Below, piece by piece: positions 1-8,900 of a stretch of DNA of 44,014 nucleotides. Under the pieces are notes generated by a model. That model worked only from the letters and a program-made list of their open reading frames with translations. It was not told the origin of the DNA and ran no database searches. The DNA comes from a virus, in the IMG/VR virus record IMGVR_UViG_3300030102_003253, positions 1 to 44,014 of that record; one strand, 5' to 3'. A program made the translations under genes and the position numbers. Each line of letters opens with the position of its first letter. The stretch's first letter is position 1.

Positions 1-1180
1 CTGCTACACCCATTTCCTCTAGTTGTCCACGTCTGAGTGCATCAAGGTAGGCTGGGTCTGGTTGCTTCATTGGTAGTGGTTCTCTGCCAGTAAATACAAG
101 AATGTCGTTGTACTGTTCCATGTATTCTTTGTTGCCTTGACCTATCTTTGATGGAGGATTACCAGCCATTGCATCGAGGGCACCGTACTCTGCCATACCT
201 GATAGCGGTTTGATATCACTTGTTAGAACAACAACTTCATCCCCAGCTTGACCGTAAAGTTTTCTATCTGCGTCTTTGGTTAGTGCTATCGCAAACCCAG
301 CCTTACCAGTGGTTGTTGTAACTGGCTCCATAAGCTTTCCTTTCGCACCAGCAAGCGAACCGCCAATGACTTCAACAAAGTCACCCTCTCTTGCCTCGTT
401 GAGTTTTTGCTTTTGATGGCGTGCTACCTCTTCGGCTAGAATTTGGCGCAAGCGTCCTTTGGTAATTCTTAGTTTGTTTTCCATTTTGTAATCCTCTGGT
501 TTTTTTCCAAGTGGTAACGAGTACCCCTGAACAGAGCCTCCTGCCATTGTTGATATTTCTGTTACGTCTGCCATGTCTGCCAATTCAACAGCATCTGAAA
601 GTTCAGTCGCTGTTCCAAGTGCTGTGGCGAGACTGCCAAAACTCTCTGCTGCGAAGACACCAAGTTCGCCAGTTTTAATTGCTGACAGCAGTGCTTCTAA
701 AAACGCTGTTAGACTCTGGTGCTTTGCGAGGGCTTTGAAAAACCCTTTGCCAGAAGCAACTAGCATTCCTGCGATGACTGCGTGAAAAATAATCACTGCA
801 AGTCTTTTTCTTTTCTTGTCGTCTTTTATAAAAAATAAACTTTTCTCAAGACCCTGAATATAAAGGTCATGAAGTTTTTTGCCCATACCGATAATGGCAT
901 TTGTATCAACTGGTTCTTCGCCTTTTCTTTTGGCTAATAAGTTTTGCAGAGACCTTACGGCTTTGCCGACTAGTTTGATCATAACAGGGGCTGCAAGTGC
1001 GCCACCCATCAAGGCTACTGCTACTGCTTCGTTTTGTTGTTGGGGAACGAGTTTATCTTTATTGGACCTAATATCTTTTTCAAGTTGGTCGAATACATCT
1101 TCTAATGCTGCGGCTGCAATCTGGTCTTCTTCAACTGCTTCTTTCAAAAGCGTTTCAATAATAAGTTTTCTTGCTCGCAT
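1..1180 (-). CDS. Unknown capsid-region-like protein, C-terminus cut by window edge
   Basis: This open frame starts at the ATG at 1180 and runs off the left edge after about 393 codons, so only the N-terminal part is visible. Its ATG shares one base with the stop of the 150-aa gene upstream (TAATG). The visible protein starts with a charged helix (MRARKLIIETLLKEAVEEDQ), then has two hydrophobic stretches near residues 55-70 and 127-145. An Ala-rich segment follows. Around residue 235 comes a basic/acidic helix, ITKGRLRQILAEEVARHQ, resembling the LRxIIxEE helices that recur in marine phage proteins. After it, EGDFVEVIGGSLAGAKGKL looks like a small KOW/SH3-type beta segment. I do not recognise a family. 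Structural or internal-head protein is an inference only. Confidence 0.75.
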   Translation of the reverse strand, partial: MRARKLIIETLLKEAVEEDQIAAAALEDVFDQLEKDIRSNKDKLVPQQQNEAVAVALMGGALAAPVMIKLVGKAVRSLQNLLAKRKGEEPVDTNAIIGMGKKLHDLYIQGLEKSLFFIKDDKKRKRLAVIIFHAVIAGMLVASGKGFFKALAKHQSLTAFLEALLSAIKTGELGVFAAESFGSLATALGTATELSDAVELADMADVTEISTMAGGSVQGYSLPLGKKPEDYKMENKLRITKGRLRQILAEEVARHQKQKLNEAREGDFVEVIGGSLAGAKGKLMEPVTTTTGKAGFAIALTKDADRKLYGQAGDEVVVLTSDIKPLSGMAEYGALDAMAGNPPSKIGQGNKEYMEQYNDILVFTGREPLPMKQPDPAYLDALRRGQLEEMGVA

Positions 1181-1632
1181 TAAATACTCACCTCATACTT
1201 CTTTTGCTGACCGCCTCCAAAGGCGTCGGTGCGAAAGTCATCTTTACGCATCATGGTAATTAGTACCATCTTGTCTGGACCTTTACGCATATCAAGTGAA
1301 CCAATCACATTCAATGCTGGTTGGTTTCCTTGTTTTGCTCTGACGTGGAAGGCTTCTTTATTGGCTAATTCGCCGTTAGCAAAGTCATCAAGAATCTGTG
1401 GCAATGCACGGTCAAGTGCTTTCTTGACAGTCTCTCTGCTAATCTTTCCTGCTCTTGCGCCCCCGCGACCGCGCTGACCAACGTGTCTACGGGAGCGCTC
1501 TTCGGCATGTTTAGAGGCAACAACACTAAGGTTGTCAATGTCGATAATGTAACTGTCGCCAGTAAACTCATCATATTTCACTTCTTCATTCAGAAAGTTT
1601 TTGAAGCGGGAAAGTATTTCTCTGTATTGCAT
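1180..1632 (-). CDS. Hypothetical protein, 150 aa
   Basis: A 150-aa protein of unknown function. It opens with a helix containing ILSRFKNFLNEE, similar in style to short N-terminal helices on other proteins here. The middle is rich in Arg and Gly (residues about 46-65, including RSRRHVGQRGRGGARAGK), which suggests nucleic-acid contact or flexibility. The C-terminal half looks like a compact alpha/beta domain (NVIGSLDMRKGPDKMVLITMM). No Shine-Dalgarno sequence precedes the ATG at 1632. Instead an ACTATTTA-type motif lies only three bases upstream. Its stop overlaps the next gene's ATG by one base. Confidence 0.75.
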   Translation of the reverse strand: MQYREILSRFKNFLNEEVKYDEFTGDSYIIDIDNLSVVASKHAEERSRRHVGQRGRGGARAGKISRETVKKALDRALPQILDDFANGELANKEAFHVRAKQGNQPALNVIGSLDMRKGPDKMVLITMMRKDDFRTDAFGGGQQKKYEVSI

Positions 1633-1635
1633 AAA

Positions 1636-1644
1636 CTAAATAGT
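1636..1644 (-). promoter_or_regulatory. ACTATTTA-type motif
   Basis: Coding-strand ACTATTTAG, three bases before the ATG of the 150-aa gene. One of eight such sites found before genes. Function inferred from recurrence only. Confidence 0.4.
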
Positions 1645-1645
1645 G

Positions 1646-1930
1646 CTAAAAGTGAGCAATGTCTTTACCATTGTAACCTTTTACAATCAGGTCTTCTGGA
1701 AAATCATCTACAAACTTTCGGGCTTCGTCTCGGTCATCAAACATCTTGTTGAAAACTAAAAGTTCATACTTCTTGTCCCAACCATGAGCAACCACTTCCC
1801 AACCCTTTAAGAGCCGTTTAACTTTTCTCATTGAACTCGGAGTGAGGTTGTCTGCTTGCACGCGGAATTCTAACTGCTCTCCGTCAAACGGAACCTGCCA
1901 GAACGTCATCTTCGTTTTCTTCTTTCTCAT
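1646..1930 (-). CDS. Hypothetical protein, 94 aa
   Basis: A small protein of unknown function that overlaps the end of the preceding gene by 47 bases. A second ATG at 1909 would give an 87-aa product (MTFWQVPFDGEQ...) with less overlap; neither start has a strong Shine-Dalgarno sequence, though the second has purine-rich sequence before it. The protein is mixed charged and aromatic, with WEVVAHGWDKKYELLVF and an acidic C-terminal half. No membrane segment or known motif is visible. Confidence 0.6.
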   Translation of the reverse strand: MRKKKTKMTFWQVPFDGEQLEFRVQADNLTPSSMRKVKRLLKGWEVVAHGWDKKYELLVFNKMFDDRDEARKFVDDFPEDLIVKGYNGKDIAHF

Positions 1931-2165
1931 CTGTAAACTCCACCATTAGGCTGTCGCCTTGGAAAAAGATTGATAACTCATTATTAACATATTTGTTGAC
2001 CAAAGTCAAGATCTTTATTTGTTCCCTCTGAGAAAGGGATTTATTGTCTCTTAGAACATTCATAACCCTTTTGATCATAAATGCCTTTTCAGCCTCATAC
2101 ACATTGCCGACCTTTTCCACAGCGCCGGTTTCGTGGAGAAATTTAATTAAACTTTTGTTTTCCAT
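1884..2165 (-). CDS. Hypothetical protein, 93 aa
   Basis: An unrecognised 93-aa protein, mainly helical by composition, with an acidic tail (DEKEENEDD). The segment AFMIKRVMNVLRDNKSLSQR is an amphipathic helix. It starts two bases after the stop of the metallopeptidase-like gene and overlaps the next gene, so it is probably co-translated. No catalytic or binding motif is visible. Confidence 0.65.
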   Translation of the reverse strand: MENKSLIKFLHETGAVEKVGNVYEAEKAFMIKRVMNVLRDNKSLSQREQIKILTLVNKYVNNELSIFFQGDSLMVEFTDEKEENEDDVLAGSV

Positions 2166-2167
2166 TT

Positions 2168-2800
2168 TTATACTACTTTGAGAGCTTTTTTGATTTCAAG
2201 TTCGTAATCTTTTAAATCATCTCTTTTGATTCTTTCGGTTTCTTTTCTGAATTGTTTCAACAGAAATTGTTTTGCTGGAAACATCCAATAATAAGATGGT
2301 GTAGTAAATTGTTTTATTAGCCAATCTTCACTTGTTGGGGCTTGTGCCAACCACCAGCGCACTGCAATTGTTACAACATATGCTCTGAATTCAAACCAAG
2401 CACGGAACGGTGCTGGTATAGGTAATAAACACAATGCGAACAAAAAGAACCACGGATTCCAAAAACCTAGCAAAGCCAGCGGTGTTAGCACCTGTGGAAA
2501 CAAGTAGAGTAGTTTAAACCAAATGCCATACTTCTTTCCGTCTTTCATGTGAACCCATTCGTGTGCTAAAACCGAACAGGCACTCAAGGGTTTGTTTTCG
2601 TTCCAAGGAAGTTGAGGAACATAAACTTTATTTCCGATAACTGTAATGTAGCTGGACATAAATGTTTTGTTGAAAAACAATAGTTTAGAGAGCCACTTCA
2701 TAAGAGTAGAGCTTTTCTTGTCTAATAATTCGTAATCAGGAAACTCTTCTTTGATGTGACTCTCTAAACTCTTTCGCTTGAGAGTAAATATTTCTTTCAT
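2168..2800 (-). CDS. Membrane-associated HExxH metallopeptidase-like protein
   Basis: A 210-aa protein with a zinc-peptidase signature, AHEWVHMKD, with H80, E81 and H84 forming HEWVH. Directly after it, residues about 93-130 are very hydrophobic and Pro/Phe/Trp rich, consistent with one or two membrane segments. The C-terminal half is basic and aromatic. In HExxH families the two His bind zinc and the Glu activates water; the third ligand is not certain here, though E117-E120-type residues after the membrane segment are candidates. Substrate unknown. It sits between an acidic repeat protein and small unknown genes. It could act on host envelope proteins or be a virion-associated peptidase; both are guesses. 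Confidence 0.6.
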   Translation of the reverse strand: MKEIFTLKRKSLESHIKEEFPDYELLDKKSSTLMKWLSKLLFFNKTFMSSYITVIGNKVYVPQLPWNENKPLSACSVLAHEWVHMKDGKKYGIWFKLLYLFPQVLTPLALLGFWNPWFFLFALCLLPIPAPFRAWFEFRAYVVTIAVRWWLAQAPTSEDWLIKQFTTPSYYWMFPAKQFLLKQFRKETERIKRDDLKDYELEIKKALKVV

Positions 2801-2803
2801 TTT

Positions 2804-3565
2804 TTATTTAGCTAGGTTAGCAGCAAGCTTACGCTTGAGGCTTTCTTTAACCAAACGCTTTGTAACTCTTTCGGTTACTTCATTGACGATTTCTTCCATC
2901 ATGGCTTCCATCATGTCGTCGTCTGCCTTGTCTTCCATTTCCTCGGCGGCTTCCATATCGTCAGCAGCGTCGTCCATATCTTTGGCAGCGTCTTCCATGT
3001 CTTCAGCATCGCTTTCAACTTCAACGGCTACGCCGGTCTCGTCTTCGATTGCAGCAGCAATTGCGTCAACCAAGGCTTCAACCTTGTCTTCCATTGAATC
3101 GTCAGCACCTTCGTGCTCGCCTTCTTCCATTTTCTCGTGAGCCATTTCTTCCATTTTATCTTCGTGGGCTGCTTCTTCCATGCCACGCTTTTCTTTATCA
3201 TCGTGCATACCTTCGGAGCAGTGTGCTTCTTCCATTTCTTCATGGGCACCCTCTTCCATCTTGTCACCACGCTTTTCTTCATGAGCGGCTTCTTCCATCC
3301 CACGCTTTTCTTCGTGAGCGGCTTCTTCCATCTTCTTGTCGTCGCCGCGCTTTTCTTCCATGGTGCCTCTGGCTCCACCGCCTTTGCCGCCGCGCTCTTC
3401 CATTCTCTTGCCGCGCTTTTCTTGAAGTTCCACAGTCTCCTCTAAGACTTCTTCGGTCTCAGCGACTTCTGTAACGCCTTCTTCCAATACCTCTTTTGTC
3501 TCACCAGCATCTGCAATGTAGTTGCCCCAAGACTCTAAGAGGACTTTCATATTGTTCTTTTTCAT
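2804..3565 (-). CDS. Acidic Met/His-rich repeat protein
   Basis: A 253-aa low-complexity protein. Residues about 1-15 form a helix with MKVLLESWGNYIADAGE. Residues about 45-150 are built from degenerate repeats of EEKRG, MEEAAHE and MEEGAHEE units, rich in Glu, Met, His and Lys. Residues about 160-220 are strongly acidic (AEDMEDAAKDMDDAADDMEA). The C-terminus turns into a basic amphipathic helix (EIVNEVTERVTKRLVKES). The layout recalls acidic prohead-core or scaffold-like proteins, but no homologue is recognised. AGGAG lies nine bases before the ATG at 3565, and an ACTATTTAT motif lies about 30 bases upstream, as for several virion genes here. An internal ATG (3550) is possible. Confidence 0.7.
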   Translation of the reverse strand: MKKNNMKVLLESWGNYIADAGETKEVLEEGVTEVAETEEVLEETVELQEKRGKRMEERGGKGGGARGTMEEKRGDDKKMEEAAHEEKRGMEEAAHEEKRGDKMEEGAHEEMEEAHCSEGMHDDKEKRGMEEAAHEDKMEEMAHEKMEEGEHEGADDSMEDKVEALVDAIAAAIEDETGVAVEVESDAEDMEDAAKDMDDAADDMEAAEEMEDKADDDMMEAMMEEIVNEVTERVTKRLVKESLKRKLAANLAK

Positions 3566-3595
3566 AATATTACTCTCCTTTTGAAAAGAATCAAA

Positions 3596-3604
3596 ATAAA
3601 TAGT
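3596..3604 (-). promoter_or_regulatory. ACTATTTAT motif
   Basis: Coding-strand ACTATTTAT about 30 bases before the ATG of the acidic repeat protein. Part of the recurring set; function inferred. Confidence 0.45.
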
Positions 3605-3607
3605 TTG

Positions 3608-3775
3608 TTAATCATCTAAATCCTCTTCAACAAGGGAAAACTCAACGTCATTTGCCTTTTGAAGTTTTTGAAATAGATTTAGCCAGTTAACTAACTCTTC
3701 ATAATTCTCTACCGAAACCTCAATCTGCTTTGACTCTTTATCAGTTTCAATTTTGTATTGCACATTGTATTTCAT
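3608..3775 (-). CDS. Small hypothetical protein, 55 aa
   Basis: I choose the ATG at 3775 because a GGGGG Shine-Dalgarno-like run lies about eight bases upstream and it avoids overlap with the sigma-like gene, whereas the longer frame from 3823 would overlap it. The product begins MKYNVQYKIETDKESKQIEV and ends in an acidic tail, VEEDLDD. Composition suggests a small beta-rich then helical domain. Function unknown. Confidence 0.6.
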   Translation of the reverse strand: MKYNVQYKIETDKESKQIEVSVENYEELVNWLNLFQKLQKANDVEFSLVEEDLDD

Positions 3776-3797
3776 AGTAAAACCCCCAATAACATAA

Positions 3798-4022
3798 TTA
3801 TGCAGAACGGAGTTTTTTCTCAAGCTTTTTCAAAGCCTTGTCCTCTATCTGCTTGACTCTAACATAAGATACACCAAGTCTTTTGGCGCACTCCCTCAGA
3901 GTCATTCGCCCATTCTTTTCTACCGCTACAAGCACGCAGTTGTTATCCTCTGAGTAATCTATCCACTGGCGACATTCTTTATTTTGACAGATCTCACCTA
4001 TTTTGTCAAGACATTTTTTCAT
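3798..4022 (-). CDS. Sigma-70 region 4-like small DNA-binding protein
   Basis: A 74-aa protein whose C-terminal half (residues about 40-71: MTLRECAKRLGVSYVRVKQI followed by EDKALKKLEKKL) matches the helix-turn-helix of sigma-70 region 4, including the typical RVKQIEDKALKKL recognition-helix tail. The N-terminal part has three Cys and ends in a WIDYSEDNNCVL linker. It lacks regions 2 and 3, so it cannot be a complete sigma factor. It may act as a transcription regulator, or cooperate with host polymerase as some phage factors do. Its ATG overlaps the stop of the upstream ribbon-helix-helix-like gene by four bases (ATGA). Confidence 0.7.
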   Translation of the reverse strand: MKKCLDKIGEICQNKECRQWIDYSEDNNCVLVAVEKNGRMTLRECAKRLGVSYVRVKQIEDKALKKLEKKLRSA

Positions 4023-4336
4023 AAATCTGGGTTAGCCTCCTCGATCTTGTCAAAGATGTTTTCGATCTCATCCTCGTCAAAATCATAAAAATCTTTTATT
4101 GTCTCGTTCTCTAAATTTTTTAATCTTTGTTTTGTGTCGGGCTTCGATGTACCCTTCATTTTTTCTACTACTTTAATAATGTTTCTGTTTTTCTCGACGT
4201 ATGCTTTTACAATGCCATTAATAAACTTAGCCTGAGAAAGACCATCCTCCGCGCAGCAAGCGCGGAACTGTTGATGTATTTCTTTCTCCACAACAAACAC
4301 TAAACGGCTTTGTCTTTCTTTGTCTATTTTTGGCAT
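4019..4336 (-). CDS. Ribbon-helix-helix-like small protein
   Basis: A 105-aa protein. The N-terminal 50 residues (SRLVFVVEKEIHQQFRACCA then EDGLSQAKFINGIVKAYVEK) fit a ribbon-helix-helix pattern: one beta strand followed by two helices with a conserved-looking turn. The C-terminal half is a charged helix ending in an acidic stretch (YDFDEDEIENIFDKIEE). RHH proteins dimerise and bind operators. Position just before the sigma region-4-like gene supports a regulatory pair. Its ATG abuts the stop of the purine enzyme. No target site can be named. Confidence 0.55.
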   Translation of the reverse strand: MPKIDKERQSRLVFVVEKEIHQQFRACCAEDGLSQAKFINGIVKAYVEKNRNIIKVVEKMKGTSKPDTKQRLKNLENETIKDFYDFDEDEIENIFDKIEEANPDL

Positions 4337-5349
4337 TACTTTCTCCTAGTGATGTGAGCAGAAGACTCCACAATCGATGCGTGTGTCTGTCTAATCCACT
4401 TGGCTTTTCCTTGGAGTTCCTTGATACTTCTTGCTCCAGAGTAAGACAATCCAGAGCGAATACCGCGCTCTAGATCGGCAAGAACGTCAGGTAGTGCGCC
4501 TCTGTACGGAATAGAAGAAGAAATGCCCTCTAATGACGAAACTCTGCCGCGCCAATCCTTCTGGGCTTCGGCTGACGCCATGCCGCGATAAACTTTCCTG
4601 TGTTCACCGTTGGTATCCTTGAAACATTCACCGGGGGCTAAATCTGTTCCCGCAAGGAGTGATCCCAACATAACAGCATCAGCCCCAGCAGCAAAAGCCT
4701 TAACAATATCACCCGAGTTTTTAATGCCGCCATCAGCAATGATTTTTGCGCCTCGGTCTGATTTGGCGCATTGGAGTATCGTTTCAAGCCCCGGAACACC
4801 GTGTCCCGTTTGTATTCTTGTAGTACAAATACTGCCACCTCCAATATTACATCTAATACTATCAGCGCCCCAATCAGCCAAATCATTGAAACCCTCCAAG
4901 GTTGCTACGTTTCCTGCCATAATATGGATGTCTTCGCCAAAGCGTTTTCTCAATTCCACCAAAGCGTTTTTAACAAGAACGTGATGACCGTGGGCAACAT
5001 CAATACAAATGATTTTTGCTCCGCGCATAATAAGTGCGGCGGCGCGGTTCAGCATGTCGTCGCCCACTCCAACGGCTCCGCCTGCAATTAAGTCACAGGG
5101 GATTGAGTCAAACATAGATGCCTGCTCAATTATAGAATTGTATCTGTGAATAATGGCTGTGCCGCCAGCCATTCCCATACCCCAAGCCATGTTGCCTTCG
5201 CTGACTGTATCCATTGGCGAAGCAATAATCGGTATGCGAAGCCTGACTCCTTTGCCAAGATCAGTTTCTAAACTTACTTCTTTTCTGGATTGGATATCAC
5301 TGTATTGTGGTTCTAACAAAACGTCATCATACGTTAGTCCCTGTCTCAT
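4336..5349 (-). CDS. IMP dehydrogenase/GMP reductase family protein without CBS domains
   Basis: A complete (beta/alpha)8 enzyme of about 337 aa. The N-terminus GLTYDDVLLEPQYSDIQSR and the SPMDTVSE motif are family hallmarks. The catalytic loop GGGSICTTR holds the nucleophilic Cys (about residue 175), and IIADGGIKNSGDIVKAFAAG binds phosphate. The CBS pair usual in IMPDH is absent, giving GMP-reductase-like length. The flap region (VYRGMASAEAQKDW) lacks an obvious Arg-Tyr pair typical of IMPDH, while the end ESSAH resembles IMPDH. I cannot decide between making XMP from IMP and reducing GMP to IMP. AGGAG lies five bases before the second of two tandem ATGs, so I start at 5349. The gene overlaps the thioredoxin-like gene by 23 bases. 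Confidence 0.88.
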   Translation of the reverse strand: MRQGLTYDDVLLEPQYSDIQSRKEVSLETDLGKGVRLRIPIIASPMDTVSEGNMAWGMGMAGGTAIIHRYNSIIEQASMFDSIPCDLIAGGAVGVGDDMLNRAAALIMRGAKIICIDVAHGHHVLVKNALVELRKRFGEDIHIMAGNVATLEGFNDLADWGADSIRCNIGGGSICTTRIQTGHGVPGLETILQCAKSDRGAKIIADGGIKNSGDIVKAFAAGADAVMLGSLLAGTDLAPGECFKDTNGEHRKVYRGMASAEAQKDWRGRVSSLEGISSSIPYRGALPDVLADLERGIRSGLSYSGARSIKELQGKAKWIRQTHASIVESSAHITRRK

Positions 5350-5698
5350 CATCGCTCCTGAAAAATTGATTTATAAAATTTTCTAAATAACTTAGTGTGT
5401 ACCACATAATCGGATCTGGTTCGTCAGGCTCTGGCACCACTACAAATTGCTTTGCGTGAAATAAAATAACACTCGGTACGCCCTCGACATAATCCTCAAA
5501 TACGTCCGCTGCGGCTTTTTCGTCGTTAACATCTAAGGTATAGAAATCCAGATAATCTGAATATTTACTATCTAAAACATTTAAAACTGTGTTTAACATC
5601 ACGCAATAATCGCAGAATTCACTTTTGAAAAACACCATAAATGGCTTTTCACTTTCCATGATTTCCAACACTTGGTGTGAAGTTGTTGATTCAATCAT
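5327..5698 (-). CDS. Thioredoxin-like protein
   Basis: A 123-aa thioredoxin-fold protein. FFKSEFCDYC places a CxxC redox pair (C29, C32) after the first strand, and VEGVPSVILF supplies the cis-Pro loop. FYTLDVND matches the beta strand before the conserved Asp. The active site is CDYC rather than CGPC, so redox potential and partner may differ from host thioredoxin. A likely role is reducing the ribonucleotide reductase also encoded here. Its start overlaps the end of the preceding CxxC zinc-type gene by eight bases. Confidence 0.8.
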   Translation of the reverse strand: MIESTTSHQVLEIMESEKPFMVFFKSEFCDYCVMLNTVLNVLDSKYSDYLDFYTLDVNDEKAAADVFEDYVEGVPSVILFHAKQFVVVPEPDEPDPIMWYTLSYLENFINQFFRSDDETGTNV

Positions 5699-5930
5699 CC
5701 TTTTTTTCCTGACAGGTGGGGCAAACTAAAACCACCATCTGCTTATCCTCGTTTACTGCAACACGCCAAGTCATGTAATGTTCCCTGTTCTTTTTATTAA
5801 ACGGAACATTACAGACTGTGCAGGCATCTGGCAAAAGCCTAAACAAATTTACTTGCCTTTTAACTTCCTTGGCTAATTTCTTTTTAGCCTTTTTTTCTTT
5901 CTTTCTTTTTATTTGTCTTTTTAAACTCAT
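5691..5930 (-). CDS. Small basic zinc-finger-like protein, 79 aa
   Basis: I choose the ATG at 5930, which overlaps the polymerase stop as ATGA; the longer frame from 5978 would lie inside the polymerase gene. The N-terminal 30 residues are extremely Lys/Arg rich (SLKRQIKRKKEKKAKKKLAK). The C-terminal half has two CxxC knuckles, CTVC and CPTC, about 33 residues apart, suggesting a zinc ribbon. Translational coupling to DnaE suggests a replication or nucleic-acid role, but none is demonstrated. Confidence 0.7.
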   Translation of the reverse strand: MSLKRQIKRKKEKKAKKKLAKEVKRQVNLFRLLPDACTVCNVPFNKKNREHYMTWRVAVNEDKQMVVLVCPTCQEKKDD

Positions 5931-8900
5931 CCGATTAGTTTCCACCCATAACGCATAGAGCGTGTTGAAAAGCCCCATTGTTCTGAATAACTGAGCTTTG
6001 CCATATAAGGACGATTTGTGTAGATAATGTCCAAGCGTGGATCAACTCCCCAAACCTTGATAACAGATGTTTTAGAAGTGTTGTCGATCGCTCGCACAAT
6101 GTAAAAGTCTTTGCCCTTTCTGGTCTTCTTCTTAAGAACTTCACGAGGAATAAACCAAGCAGCGCCCAAGTCTGGATCAAACTCGCCTAATGGCGGGATG
6201 CAGTATTCATTCAATTGAGACTCTACGCGCTGGGACATAACCAAGTGGAATGGAAAAATACCAGCCAAGTCAACAAGGTAAGCAATCTTTTCTTCCTTAG
6301 TGAAGTCTCCTTCAGGTTCATACAACTCGATGTTCTCCAAGAACTTCTTTTTGTTCTTTGGACGTTCAACTGCAACAGCAGACCAGAAGTGTTTGAGACC
6401 TGAGAAGCGGTCATCCATTAGAGAGTTCAAAGCCTGTGTACGGCAAAGGACATCGATGCCCTTCTTGTTCAACTTGGAATAAACAATATCTTCGTTGAAC
6501 AAAAACTCTTCAATTGTATTGAAAGGTCTGTGAGCCATAATCTGCTCAACAGCTTTATCACCGAGACCTTTGATAGAAGTCAAAGGTTGAATCAAAGACT
6601 TGCCATCCTCTGCAATCTCCCAGACTTCGCCAGAACGATTGATGTCTGGATACTCTACTCCAAGTCCAATGCTACGCACAATGTTGATAGCCCGCTCTTT
6701 TCGTCCTTCTGGCTCTTTATCGAGGAATGCCGCAGCCCATTCGACAGGGAAGTAATTAAGAAGATAGGCGCACTGATAGCTAAGAATGCTGTAGCTAACA
6801 GCGTGGGACTTATTAAAACCATACCCTGAGAAATACTCAAATGTTTGCCAAAGCTTTTGTGCAGCTTGTTCTTTAATTCCTTTTTCGACGCAGCCGTCAA
6901 TAAACTTTTTACGAATCTTTTGTTTCTTTTCATAAGTCTTTCCTGTTGTTCCTTTCTTCGTCAAGAGTTTGCGAAGCATATTACCTTCGTCAAGCGTAAG
7001 ATCTTTACCCAACTTGTGAGCCAACAAAGCAATCTGCTCTTGGAAAATCAAGTAACCATAAGTCTCTTTGGTAACTTCTTTGACCAAGGGGTGCAGATAC
7101 TTGATGTCCTGTGGATTCTTCTTAGCCTTTACATAACTATTATGCACATTGGCTGAGAGAGGACCGGGACGATAAATCGAAGTAATCGCAGAGATGTCAA
7201 TGATAGAGCGTGGCTTTGCACGCTGACAGAAGCCTTGTGCGCCCTTCTCAGTAAACTGGAACACACCAGCCCAGCGACCCTTATGAAAGATATTCTCGTA
7301 GACTGCTTGGTCGTCCAAGTTCATCTTCTCGGGATGAAGGTTGTCGTCATACCATTCTTTGATCTGCTCAAACGTTGGATCTTCAATCCCGTGATGGCGA
7401 ACCAAAATATGACGGATTGCGCCCTCAAGCATTCGCAACGAAGCCAAGCCAAGAATATCAAACTTAATAAACCCAAGCGGCTCAAGGTGACGAACGTTCA
7501 TCCCTTCAGACCAAGGCGTCTGAATAACACCACCACTGTTGATTAGTGGCATGTGCCTATCCAGATTGTCGGCAATCACGACACCACCTGCGTGGCGTGA
7601 GATAGAGCGCAACTGTCCTGTCAACGTCTTGACGTGAGTCTCAACGTGTGGATACTTCCTGAGAAACTTCTTGAGCGAATCAGAGAACTCCATCAATTCT
7701 TCAAACGTTGGGTTGTAAACACCCGCAGTAATACCGTGACGTGCCTTAGCAAGAGGTGTAGCCTCCAAAACCATAACGCTTGTAACACGGTTGACCTCTG
7801 AAAAGTCAATACCATAGAACTTGGCGATATCCTTGATAAGAGAACGCAACTGCAAAGTATTGTAGTTGGAGATAGGAACAACCGTATCCTTGCCCCACTT
7901 CTCCATCAACTCCTCTTTCAAAGCCATTGGGTCTGCAACATCGTAATCAATGTCAGGATAATCCGTTGCGTCTTTGCGTAGGAATCGACTAAACAGAAGA
8001 CCATACTTTATTGGATCAATCCCTGTGATGCCAAGTACATACGCAACAAGAGAGCCAGCAGCACTGCCGCGCCCAGCGCCAACCAGTTGAGTTTTGGTAG
8101 CCTCATCACTCACCGCCTTCATTGTCAAAAAGTATTTACAAAAACCTCGGTCATCAATAACTTTAATTTCTTCCTTCAGCCTCTCGACATAATCTTTCTT
8201 CTTCGACAAACCAAGATCGGTCAGCCCTGCGATACAAAGACGAGTCAACTCATCAGTCGCTGTGCTTCCCTCGGGAACAACGAAGTCTGGCAAACGGACT
8301 GTTGTGTCTGGATAGAACGACTCAATGCGCTCGTGGGCAATGTGGTATGTGTTCTCCAAAGACTTACGCACCAAATCATCGTCGTATTCAATGCCCAACT
8401 CTTCAGACGAAGACTTGTAAGCCTGCCACATCTGATCGCCATTCTTGGGATAGAGTTCATACATCAAGTCTTCACGCTTCTCAGGCAGTGTAGACTCTGC
8501 GTAATCCGGCTTGGCTTTACCCAGCCAACCAAGTTGCTTGTAGAGTTCACGATCCTTGAACATCTCTGGACGAGGATAGTGGGCATCAGCAGTAGAAACC
8601 AACTCGGTGTTAGTCTCAGCCGCAGCCTTGATGATGTGCTGATTTACTTGATGCTGCTCGGGAATACGATTCCACTGAAGTTCACAATAGAACTTATCTC
8701 CAAAGATATCCTTGAACTCGTTGATAGTCTTGACCATTGCATTGTGAACAGCCTCTGGGCTTTCTTCGCGATTGTTCCAAAAGCACTTGGACAAAGGACC
8801 ACCGAGACAAGCAGAGGAAACAATAATTCCCTCGCTATGCTCACGCAACATCTTGTAATCAACGCGAGGAAAACGATAAAAGTTCTCACCCTCGTATGAC

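Noticed and set aside
3110-3420. Repeated sequence that could be read as a DNA repeat array or CRISPR
   Set aside because: The repeats are degenerate, of irregular spacing and in frame with the acidic repeat protein; no constant repeat or unique spacers.
4336-5349. Purine enzyme as a truncated, broken IMPDH
   Set aside because: The catalytic loop, phosphate loop and both termini are intact and the length equals CBS-free family members.
8087-8899. Long plus-strand open frame of 270 codons opposite DnaE
   Set aside because: It lies entirely antisense to the well-supported polymerase gene, has no Shine-Dalgarno site and no recognisable protein character.
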